Assembly (NCBI GenBank): GCA_902795835.1
Contig: CADBNA010000135.1
Span: forward strand, 1 to 11,488
Length of the DNA: 11,488 nucleotides
Origin: an uncultured Lachnospiraceae bacterium
GTDB taxonomy: Bacteria; Bacillota_A; Clostridia; Lachnospirales; Lachnospiraceae
Reading direction: 5' to 3'
The notes beneath the pieces are model-generated. The model worked only from the letters and a program-made list of their open reading frames with translations, ran no database searches and was not told the origin of the DNA. Position 1 is the first letter of the stretch, and every line of letters starts with the position of its first letter. A program made the position numbers and the translations under genes. Of the stretch, positions 1 through 5,990 are shown in pieces.

Positions 1-146
1 TCTGCAGGAGCAGAGGCTTTGCCAAACAGGCGTCTTTTCGGCTTCGGTTCTTCGTCTGCATCATCCTCTTCATCGAAGAAATCATCATCCTCTTCATAGT
101 CGTCACTCATACGAACCGCATCCAGAAACTTGTCGAAAAGACCCAT
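1..146 (-). CDS. sepF: Cell division protein SepF, N-terminal fragment
   Basis: Only the first 48 codons lie in the window; the gene runs off the left edge. The start is the ATG ending at 146, preceded by a strong ribosome binding site (AGGAGATGA) a few bases upstream. The protein begins MGLFDKFLDAVRMSDDYEED and continues into a very acidic Asp/Glu stretch, then KPKRR. That is the typical SepF beginning: a short amphipathic membrane-binding helix followed by an acidic linker. The conserved globular domain is outside the window. SepF tethers FtsZ to the membrane and helps septum formation in Gram-positive bacteria. yggS lies 34 bp upstream on the same strand, the usual arrangement in Firmicutes, so the two are probably co-transcribed. 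The identity rests on the N-terminus and the neighbour. Confidence 0.85.
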   Translation of the reverse strand, partial: MGLFDKFLDAVRMSDDYEEDDDFFDEEDDADEEPKPKRRLFGKASAPA

Positions 147-180
147 TTTATATCATCTCCTAAATTCAATTAAATTCCTA

Positions 181-879
181 TCACACAGAAACGGGATACT
201 CCCGCTCACCGAAGATACCGGTGCCGACGCGCACCATTGTCGCGCCCTCTTCAATGGCTGTTTCATAGTCATTGGTCATCCCCATGCTGAGGACATTCAT
301 AAAGACATTATCAATGTTTTCTTTTGCGATGTCAACACTTAATTGTTTCAATTTACGGAAAACGGGCCGGTTCAGCTCCGGGTCATCTACAAAGGGAGCA
401 ATCGTCATGAGCCCGTCCACCCGCAGACCGGGCAGCGCAGCCGTATACCGGGCCAGCGACAGGGCCTCCTCCGGGGCAATGCCGAACTTCGTGTCCTCAC
501 CCGCCACATTCACCTCCAGAAGAACCGGAACAACAACGCCCTGCTTCTGTGCTTCTCTGCTCACGGCATCCGCCAGATCCCTGCTGTCGACAGAATGAAT
601 CATAACGGCCCGGCCCACGACATATTTGATCTTATTCTTCTGCAGATGCCCGATCATATGCCAGCGGATATCCTGCGGAAGCTCACCGAATTTATCCCGG
701 AGCTCCTGCGGGCGGTTCTCGCCGAAATCACGCTGCCCCAGGTCGTAAATCTCCTGAATCATCTCAGAAGGCTTTGTCTTGCTGACGGCAATCAGGGTGA
801 CGCTGCCGCGGTCTCTGCCGCTGCGTTCACAGGCCGCGCAGATGCGCTGCTCAACGTTGTTGAAATTCTCTTTAAGCAT
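181..879 (-). CDS. yggS: YggS/PLPBP-family pyridoxal phosphate homeostasis protein
   Basis: This 232-aa protein has the full length usual for the family. Residues 31-37 read AVSKTKP, where Lys34 is the expected PLP-linking lysine. Further family motifs follow: FGENRPQE near residues 52-59, WHMIGHLQKNK near 73-83, and the C-terminal phosphate-binding motif VRVGTGIFGER near 217-227. The family folds as an alanine-racemase-like TIM barrel, is cytosolic, has no established enzymatic reaction, and influences PLP and amino-acid pools. The ATG at 879 has only a modest GAGG site upstream. An extended -10 promoter sits just before it, so the gene can be transcribed independently of the HlyD-like gene. 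sepF follows 34 bp downstream. Confidence 0.96.
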   Translation of the reverse strand: MLKENFNNVEQRICAACERSGRDRGSVTLIAVSKTKPSEMIQEIYDLGQRDFGENRPQELRDKFGELPQDIRWHMIGHLQKNKIKYVVGRAVMIHSVDSRDLADAVSREAQKQGVVVPVLLEVNVAGEDTKFGIAPEEALSLARYTAALPGLRVDGLMTIAPFVDDPELNRPVFRKLKQLSVDIAKENIDNVFMNVLSMGMTNDYETAIEEGATMVRVGTGIFGEREYPVSV

Positions 880-902
880 ATGTGGAATCCTCGATTCATT
901 GA

Positions 903-911
903 ATTATAGCA
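903..911 (-). promoter_or_regulatory. Probable extended -10 promoter for yggS-sepF
   Basis: On the minus strand this reads TGCTATAAT, a perfect TATAAT hexamer with the TGn extension, inside a very AT-rich stretch (about 901-930). No good -35 hexamer is found at 16-18 bp, which is tolerable for extended -10 promoters. The implied start site near 896 gives a leader of about 17 nt before the yggS ATG. AT-richness makes chance matches more likely here. Confidence 0.45.
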
Positions 912-936
912 ATTATATAATAATTATTTCTCGAAC

Positions 937-997
937 GCCTGCAGAAGCAGCAATATCGTCGATCCCTCAGGTCCTCCGGGCACAAGAAGTTCTAACC
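937..997. repeat. Orphan 61-bp copy of the palindrome arm found upstream of mreD
   Basis: This segment aligns without gaps to 11198-11258, with 51 of 61 bases identical by my hand count. The best-conserved part is GTCCTCCGGGCACA followed by GAAGTTCTAACC. Both copies have the same orientation. No matching opposite arm is seen on either side, so this looks like a solitary half of the element. It begins only 1 bp past the stop codon of the HlyD-like gene, before the AT-rich yggS promoter. No clear terminator hairpin with a T-run was found in it. Confidence 0.8.
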
Positions 998-998
998 C

Positions 999-2336
999 CT
1001 ACTTCGCCAGCCCCGTCACAACCGTATCCTCCCGGATCCGGTCAGCCTCCTTCGCAATATAGTCAAACTGCGCGATGCCATACGATGTTCCGCTTTCAAC
1101 CAGACAGAACTCATCATTCTGCTCCAGCATGACGATCTTCCGGAAATCCGCGTACCCCTTGTTTGTGCAGTATACGCCTTCCAGCGATGCCGTATCCCCG
1201 ATGGTATACCGTTCACTGGAATCCGGCATGACGAGAACATCTCCCTCCTGGAATTCGGATTTGTCTACATAAAACAGCGCCGGGGAATGCTCCGTCTCTT
1301 CCGTTTCTTCATACAGCTCTGCTTCAATATAATCTGTGACCAGGTTCCCCTCTTCATCCGTATATTCTTTCAGAAAATGTGCGGTTCCGTAACCGGTTTT
1401 ATCGAACATATAAGCCGTCGGTATGGTATAGAATTCCTTGTGCGTGATGGCGGATACCGGTAGCTTCAGTCCGCTCTCGGTATTTGTCACAAGCTCGATA
1501 TTGAGGAAACGGTCACTGCAGTACCGCACCATGCCTCGGTAGAGCTTGATCTGGACGAATTTTGACCCGTTCTGCTCCAGAAGGATGATGTCTCCGCGTT
1601 CCGTATTGCCGTCCTTGCTGAATTTGACCTTGACGGTGCTGCGGGTGGAAAGGCTGGCGTACTGACGGTCTGTTACGGGGATTACGACAGACCACACCTC
1701 ATCGGTGACCAGACGGTACAGAGGGGTATCCACGGTGACGATGCCGTCCGTGCGCAGCTGCTCTTTCTGATAGGTGATATTCCGGAACAGGTCGTCATCA
1801 ACAGCCTCTACCGTGAGATCCTCATATCCGTCCCTGGTATACACCACGATGCCGGCTGTGTCCGCTCGTGAAGAAATGCCTGTTACGTCTGTGGACACCG
1901 CATCTTCCAGGACTGTCGCATTCATGGCATATTTGTAATCGTATACAGAGAGAAAATTACTGGGTGTATAGGCTTTTACATAGCGGGAGGACAGATCGCG
2001 GAGCTGTTCCAGATCGCCGGACTGCAGAAGCTGGACGCCGGTTGTCTGCTGGGAACTGTTAAGACTGCAGACGACGCCGTCCTGCTTGATTCTGGCGCCA
2101 TCGGGAACATAGTATTTCACATATCCGGAAGCCTGGGCGTTCACCAGATGTTCCTGTCTGACGGCGACGGCAGTGTAGGTTTCATTTCTTGACAGAGTGC
2201 CGGATGTAACCATATAGGGAGTCACACGCTTCGTCGTGACGGTAATCACCAGCAGAATGATCATATACAGAGCCAGTGCGCCAAAGATGATCGTGCCGAT
2301 ATTGATATTCCATTTTTGCTCGCTGCGTTTATTCAC
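999..2336 (-). CDS. Membrane-anchored HlyD-like (membrane fusion/adaptor-type) protein
   Basis: From the GTG at 2336 this is a 445-aa protein with a short basic N-terminus and one hydrophobic helix at about residues 14-34. A long extracytoplasmic part follows. Near residues 65-90 it has a lipoyl/biotinyl-like segment (NAQASGYVKYYVPDGARI), as in HlyD/CusB adaptor proteins. The start at 2336 is preferred because GGAG lies about 5 bp upstream and the family normally begins just before the membrane helix. In-frame ATG (2399) and TTG (2402) codons exist, but I see no ribosome binding site for them. HlyD-like genes of this kind commonly precede yggS-sepF in Clostridia. No ABC or RND transporter partner is encoded here, so a transport role is unproven and a cell-envelope role is equally possible. 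It is probably co-transcribed with the P-loop gene upstream. Confidence 0.8.
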   Translation of the reverse strand: MNKRSEQKWNINIGTIIFGALALYMIILLVITVTTKRVTPYMVTSGTLSRNETYTAVAVRQEHLVNAQASGYVKYYVPDGARIKQDGVVCSLNSSQQTTGVQLLQSGDLEQLRDLSSRYVKAYTPSNFLSVYDYKYAMNATVLEDAVSTDVTGISSRADTAGIVVYTRDGYEDLTVEAVDDDLFRNITYQKEQLRTDGIVTVDTPLYRLVTDEVWSVVIPVTDRQYASLSTRSTVKVKFSKDGNTERGDIILLEQNGSKFVQIKLYRGMVRYCSDRFLNIELVTNTESGLKLPVSAITHKEFYTIPTAYMFDKTGYGTAHFLKEYTDEEGNLVTDYIEAELYEETEETEHSPALFYVDKSEFQEGDVLVMPDSSERYTIGDTASLEGVYCTNKGYADFRKIVMLEQNDEFCLVESGTSYGIAQFDYIAKEADRIREDTVVTGLAK

Positions 2337-2429
2337 AATCACTCCATTGCCGCACAGAATCAGGAAAGGGCTGCCGCGCACCGCGATAGCCCTTTTCATC
2401 AAATGTATCTAAAACCACGGAAAAAGGAA

Positions 2430-2855
2430 TCAGAGAGCGACAAGAATCTTCTCCTGAAGATCCGCACTGATCTCTTCCTTATCGAGAGAAATACTCAAAA
2501 TAAAGTTAACATTGTACATCTTGCTGATGGTTTCCAGCTGCAGGATGCAGTCTTCAAACATTTCCGGCTTGTCTTCAAGATGGGCTAATTTCAGGAAACT
2601 GTCAAGATACATATCTTCAAGATCATGATCCTGAGAAATGATTCCGCAGATGAATCCGACAAATTCATCGCTGTTCTTTAACGGAAAAACAGATGCGTCA
2701 ATAAGACGGATTCTGTTATTCAATTCATACATATGTTTTGAACTTTTATCCACATAGACGATATTGCCATTTGCTGTTTTGACCAGTGTATTGGCACTGT
2801 CCAGCAGATGTTTCGTCTTTCCTTTGCCTTTCCTTCCGACAATTAACTGAACCAT
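2430..2855 (-). CDS. Small P-loop NTP-binding protein of unknown function
   Basis: This 141-aa protein starts MVQLIVGRKGKGKTKHLLDS. Residues 7-14 (GRKGKGKT) form a Walker A nucleotide-binding loop right at the N-terminus. A conserved-looking acidic stretch follows at about 77-86 (DHDLEDMYLD), then a hydrophobic strand (NVNFILSISL, 115-124) that may be a later core strand. No membrane segment or signal peptide is seen. The ATG at 2855 has a good GAGGAGG site upstream. The frame stays open further upstream, but that part lies beyond the promoter and ribosome binding site. Small clostridial P-loop proteins like this are sometimes labelled as twitching-motility ATPases; nothing here supports that, since the protein lacks PilT motifs. 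The gene is a lone cistron or the first gene of a unit with the HlyD-like gene. Confidence 0.8.
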   Translation of the reverse strand: MVQLIVGRKGKGKTKHLLDSANTLVKTANGNIVYVDKSSKHMYELNNRIRLIDASVFPLKNSDEFVGFICGIISQDHDLEDMYLDSFLKLAHLEDKPEMFEDCILQLETISKMYNVNFILSISLDKEEISADLQEKILVAL

Positions 2856-2943
2856 GGCCGTTTTCCTCCTCGAGCATGTGATACAGAAATTAGTCCGCAG
2901 TATGTAAAAAATGAGAACTGCAGGAACCTCTGTTGACAGTTTA

Positions 2944-2972
2944 ATTATAGATGAATTACATATAAAGTGCAA
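2944..2972 (-). promoter_or_regulatory. Probable sigma-A promoter for the P-loop / HlyD-like unit
   Basis: On the minus strand there is TTGCAC (2967-2972), a 17-bp spacer, and a perfect TATAAT (2944-2949). The predicted start near 2937 gives a leader of about 80 nt before the ATG at 2855. It lies just beyond the sortase terminator, as expected for the start of a new transcription unit. Confidence 0.6.
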
Positions 2973-2977
2973 GCCTG

Positions 2978-2997
2978 AAAAAGCAGTGCCTGCACTG
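2978..2997 (-). terminator. Rho-independent terminator of the sortase operon
   Basis: Reading on the minus strand, 11 nt past the sortase stop codon, CAGTGCAGGCACTG forms a 5-6 bp GC-rich hairpin with a tiny loop, followed by CTTTTT. The stem is short but well formed, and its position directly after the last gene of the unit supports the call. Confidence 0.65.
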
Positions 2998-3008
2998 ACG
3001 CTCATTCA

Positions 3009-3914
3009 TCACTGTTTTTTCTTCTTTTTCTTCGAATGTTTTTCATCGACGCCGTACTCTCTCCAGGCGCGCCTGACGGCACGGTTTGACCTCTGTGCAA
3101 CGCCTGTGCGGTTCAGCATGAGCAGCAGCAGAAGGATGATAATAGGAATAGCAAAGAACGGCGCAATGAATATGGCCTCTATCTGCATGGCGTCGGCCGT
3201 TACAAGTGCGTCACCCTGCGCGTTGGCTACACGGTGGCCGCGGACAAGAAGACGGTGTGTATTAATGCCATAGGGCGTACAGGTTATAAGGGTGCAGTAA
3301 TCCTTTCCCTTTTTGATCTGAAGATCGGACAGATCCGTCGGCACCACAACGCGGATCTGATCAACCTGATAGGTCAGGGTGCGGTTCAGCACCGTCAGGG
3401 TAAAGGTATCGCCCTCGATTATCTTGTCCAGATCAGAGAAAAGCCTGGCAGAAGGCAGGCCTCTGTGCCCGGAAACAGAACAGTGCGATGACGGACCGCC
3501 CACAGGCAGACTGGTGCCTTCCAGATGACCGATGGCAACCTGCAGTACTTCGTCTTCAATGCCGTGATATACGGGAAGTTCAACGTGAATTTTCGGGATG
3601 CTGATGTATCCCATAATTCCGGTTGTGTTGACATTCAGCTGCTTCTTGTATTCAGCCTTCTGCTTGTCTGTCATCTTCCACTGCACACCGGTAAGCGCAA
3701 GTTTTCTGTTGTATTCGTCCGCCGCGTCCAGAATCTTTTCGTAGTCCGCTTTATCCAGATCAGCCACTGCTTCCATGTACGAAGAAACAGCCCTGGCCTG
3801 ATGGAAGGAGTTCCACCAGTCGGAAAAAGTGGGATACAGCAGAAGTCCCAGACCTACGGCCGCTATCAGCACCAGGAGCAGTGTTGTTCTGTTTTTTTTC
3901 AGCCATTGCCGCAT
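3009..3914 (-). CDS. Class C sortase
   Basis: This 301-aa cysteine transpeptidase has an N-terminal membrane helix (about residues 10-29) and a second, C-terminal one (about 246-267), the two-anchor layout of class C (pilus-type) sortases. A very basic tail follows, ending in a run of lysines. The core motifs are present: IPKIHVELPVYHG (106-118), HLEGTSLPVGG (130-140), catalytic His150 in SGHRGLP, Cys212 in TLITCTPYGINTHR, and Arg221. The region before the core (about 60-95) aligns with the class C lid but shows VQWKMTD where a DP[F/W] motif is usual. The ATG at 3914 is chosen because it lies just after the lepB stop; GGAG sits about 10 bp upstream, a long spacing. In-frame codons further upstream overlap lepB. 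No LPXTG substrate or pilin is in the window, so its target is unknown. Confidence 0.93.
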   Translation of the reverse strand: MRQWLKKNRTTLLLVLIAAVGLGLLLYPTFSDWWNSFHQARAVSSYMEAVADLDKADYEKILDAADEYNRKLALTGVQWKMTDKQKAEYKKQLNVNTTGIMGYISIPKIHVELPVYHGIEDEVLQVAIGHLEGTSLPVGGPSSHCSVSGHRGLPSARLFSDLDKIIEGDTFTLTVLNRTLTYQVDQIRVVVPTDLSDLQIKKGKDYCTLITCTPYGINTHRLLVRGHRVANAQGDALVTADAMQIEAIFIAPFFAIPIIILLLLLMLNRTGVAQRSNRAVRRAWREYGVDEKHSKKKKKKQ

Positions 3915-3921
3915 GATTGTT

Positions 3922-4533
3922 CTACTCCACTTTTCCGAAATCACGCAGCGGCCATACACAATATTCTATGCGGCCGACGATCTGCTCTTCGGCCACACAG
4001 CCAACTGCCGTGTTACGTGAGTCAATGGATACGCTTCGGTGATCGCCCATCACAAATACACGGGATTCGGGAACCTGATAGGGAAGGACGATATTACAGT
4101 CGCCGAATGCCTTTTCCGACACATAGGGCTCGTCAAGGAGGACATTGTTCACATAGACATTGCCTTCCTCGTCAATATCAACCCAGTCGCCGGAATTTGC
4201 GATCACTCGTTTTACCAGAATCTTATTGTTGTAATAGAACGCCACAACATCGCCGGTATGGAAATTGCTGCCCTTCAGAGACACAACAATATCCCCTTCT
4301 GTCAGAGCGGGATTCATGGAGGATCCGTAGATCTGCAGAACAGGAAGCAGAAGCACGGCAATCAGAACAGCCACAGCAGCCACGGTAACCAGCGTAAAAA
4401 TGGTGTCCATCAGGGTATGACGGAAACGGCTGCGGTATTTCAGCTGGCCGGCCAGACGTTCCAGCTGTTTCCTGGTAGGCCTGTCTTCCGGGGCGATATG
4501 TACCCGGGCTTTTTTCTTCTTGGCACTGCTCAT
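3922..4533 (-). CDS. lepB: Type I signal peptidase
   Basis: This 203-aa protein has a basic cytoplasmic N-terminus of about 40 residues and a single membrane helix (about 43-66), followed by the catalytic domain on the outer face. Ser72 in GSSMNPAL is the nucleophile and Lys108 in ILVKRVIA the general base. The conserved GDHRSVSIDSRNTAVG box is at 163-178. The enzyme cleaves signal peptides from exported preproteins. Its ATG overlaps the stop of the upstream coiled-coil gene by ATGA (4 bp), with GGAGGAG as ribosome binding site, so translation is probably coupled. The sortase begins 7 bp after its stop. Sharing an operon with a class C sortase resembles pilus loci, where a dedicated signal peptidase is common, but it could also be a general housekeeping copy. 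Confidence 0.95.
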   Translation of the reverse strand: MSSAKKKKARVHIAPEDRPTRKQLERLAGQLKYRSRFRHTLMDTIFTLVTVAAVAVLIAVLLLPVLQIYGSSMNPALTEGDIVVSLKGSNFHTGDVVAFYYNNKILVKRVIANSGDWVDIDEEGNVYVNNVLLDEPYVSEKAFGDCNIVLPYQVPESRVFVMGDHRSVSIDSRNTAVGCVAEEQIVGRIEYCVWPLRDFGKVE

Positions 4534-4847
4534 AATGTCTCCTCCGGTACAGCAGCAGATTCCGCTGTCTTTTCCTCTTCCGGAACATCAGCGGGCTCCG
4601 CTGTCTTTTCCGCTTCCTGCACGCCGGCAGACTCCGCTGCGTTTTTCTCCGCATCCGGTAACGTTTCCGCCTGCTCAGCAGCATTCTGCTCTCCGCTGAG
4701 GAAACGCTGAATCACTGCCTCCGCCAGGTTGGCGCGCTTCTCCGTCTCTTCCAGCCGCTTCTTCAGCTGCTCAATCTCTTTATCCTGTGCAATCATAATA
4801 TCCAGCAGATCAATACGTTTCAGATATTTCAGTTCTTTATCTGTCAT
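4530..4847 (-). CDS. Small coiled-coil protein with acidic repeat tail, unknown function
   Basis: This 105-aa protein starts MTDKELKYLKRIDLLDIMIA. Residues 1 to about 52 are predicted helical, with a heptad-like coiled coil (QDKEIEQLKKRLEETEKRA). The rest is rich in Glu, Ala and Pro and contains three degenerate 12-residue units resembling EKTAESAAVPEE. No signal peptide or membrane helix is visible, so it is probably cytosolic. The ATG at 4847 is chosen over an in-frame GTG at 4862 because AGGAAGGG lies just upstream of it. It is the first gene after a strong promoter and overlaps lepB by 4 bp, which ties it to the signal peptidase/sortase unit. Similar short coiled-coil ORFs often sit beside lepB in Lachnospiraceae as far as I recall; a function is not known to me. 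Confidence 0.8.
   Translation of the reverse strand: MTDKELKYLKRIDLLDIMIAQDKEIEQLKKRLEETEKRANLAEAVIQRFLSGEQNAAEQAETLPDAEKNAAESAGVQEAEKTAEPADVPEEEKTAESAAVPEETL
4542..4650. repeat. 36-bp tandem repeat within the coiled-coil gene
   Basis: TCCGCTGTCTTTTCC begins at 4561 and recurs at 4597, with a diverged third copy (TCCGCTGCG) at 4633: an exact 36-bp period, or 12 codons. A partial fourth unit precedes 4561. The reading frame is kept, so copy-number changes would only lengthen or shorten the acidic tail. Confidence 0.75.
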
Positions 4848-4882
4848 AACACCCTTCCTCACCCGATGTTTCTTTTTTTAAG

Positions 4883-4911
4883 AGTATAGCACTTTCTTCC
4901 GATTTGCACAA
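4883..4911 (-). promoter_or_regulatory. Probable sigma-A promoter for the coiled-coil/lepB/sortase operon
   Basis: The minus strand shows TTGTGC (4906-4911), a 17-bp spacer ending in TGC, and TATACT (4883-4888), so it also has an extended -10 (TGCTATACT). The predicted start near 4876 gives a leader of about 28 nt before the ATG at 4847. It lies just downstream of the carboxypeptidase gene, so the three-gene unit need not depend on upstream transcription. Confidence 0.65.
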
Positions 4912-4934
4912 TCTTTCATGGAAACTGCATAAAA

Positions 4935-5990
4935 TTACGTGGAATTCACGATCAGCAGCAGCTCCAGCATATCGGAGTACAATTCTTCTTTAAACCAGCA
5001 CCCCATGACAATAGCAATAAACGGGACCCCGTAGTTGTTCTGGACAGCCAGAGCCAGACACGAACCGGCTTCCGCCGTCGTACCGGTTTTACTGGTCAGG
5101 ATCCGCACATTCCGCGGAAGCGTATAATTAGCTGTGATGAACTCATCCGTAGAATACTCAATAAAGCTCTTCTTCTGCCCGTTTTTATCTGTGTAATAGA
5201 CCGTGACCTGCATCATCTGCGCCGCTTCATTGAAAGCCTGCATCTTATAAGCATGGTTCATCATCAGATACACATCATATGCCGTGGTATAGTGGTTCTC
5301 ATCGTGAAGACCGTGCGGATTGACAAAATGCGTGCCGGTCATGCCCAGCTCAACAGCCCGGTTATTCATCATATCGACAAAATTATCCGTATTGCCGGCG
5401 ACAACCCTGGCAATAGCCAGCGCAGCGTCATTGGCGGAATAGACGACCAGCAATTCAAACAGCTGCTGCATCGTAACGACGTCGCCCTCTTCCAGCTCGC
5501 TCATCTGGGCGTCATCATCCATGGCAAAATCAGACTTCTGCATCGTCACATACGAAGACATATCCGCATTCTCCAGCGCCAGGATAGCCGTCATGATTTT
5601 TGTCAGACTGGCAGGATAAATTCTGCGGTAGATATCATAGGCATAGATGGGTTCATTATCCTGCAGATTAAACAGCAGCGCGTTCTCATCCTCCCGCTCC
5701 AGATTAATCAGCTCCGTATTGAAATTCGCTTCCGAAACAACCAGATCCGCAGTATAGGGAACCGTTTTCTGCAGGGTAAAATCGGACAGCTGGGCGGCGC
5801 CGTTCATCTCCGTCAGACTGTACGGAACCGGCACATCCAGAAACCGCCGCTGACGGTTCCAGGACACGACATAGATACCGGAAAAAACAATGGCGGCAAG
5901 CAAAATGAAAATAAAAGCGCGCAGAATATAGACACGGCGCTTCCTCACCTCAGGATTCGGTTGTCTTTTCTTCTTCGACTTAGAACTCAT
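4935..5990 (-). CDS. D-alanyl-D-alanine carboxypeptidase (S11 penicillin-binding protein)
   Basis: This 351-aa protein is anchored by one N-terminal helix (about residues 21-43) after a basic cytoplasmic stretch. The three active-site motifs of serine penicillin-binding enzymes are intact: SLTK (Ser128, Lys131), SAN (185-187) and KTG (301-303). The preceding EPIYAYDIYRRIYPASLTK and following YSANDAALAIA are typical of the S11/DacA family, which removes the terminal D-Ala from peptidoglycan stem peptides outside the membrane. The protein ends shortly after the catalytic domain, so the C-terminal beta domain and amphipathic anchor of classical DacA are absent and the N-terminal helix does the anchoring. 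The ATG at 5990 opens a basic segment followed by the membrane helix. A GTG at 6047 in the same frame would add 19 residues but has no ribosome binding site; AAAGGA lies about 11 bp before the preferred ATG. A class A beta-lactamase is less likely because no Glu166-type motif is evident. Confidence 0.92.
   Translation of the reverse strand: MSSKSKKKRQPNPEVRKRRVYILRAFIFILLAAIVFSGIYVVSWNRQRRFLDVPVPYSLTEMNGAAQLSDFTLQKTVPYTADLVVSEANFNTELINLEREDENALLFNLQDNEPIYAYDIYRRIYPASLTKIMTAILALENADMSSYVTMQKSDFAMDDDAQMSELEEGDVVTMQQLFELLVVYSANDAALAIARVVAGNTDNFVDMMNNRAVELGMTGTHFVNPHGLHDENHYTTAYDVYLMMNHAYKMQAFNEAAQMMQVTVYYTDKNGQKKSFIEYSTDEFITANYTLPRNVRILTSKTGTTAEAGSCLALAVQNNYGVPFIAIVMGCWFKEELYSDMLELLLIVNST

Noticed and set aside
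2856..3005. N-terminal extension of the P-loop gene up to 3005
   Set aside because: The open frame extends through the promoter and terminator region and lacks a ribosome binding site; the ATG at 2855 has a strong one and places Walker A normally.
3525..4388. 287-codon plus-strand open frame opposite lepB and the sortase gene
   Set aside because: It spans the junction of two well-supported genes on the other strand and shows no family motif.
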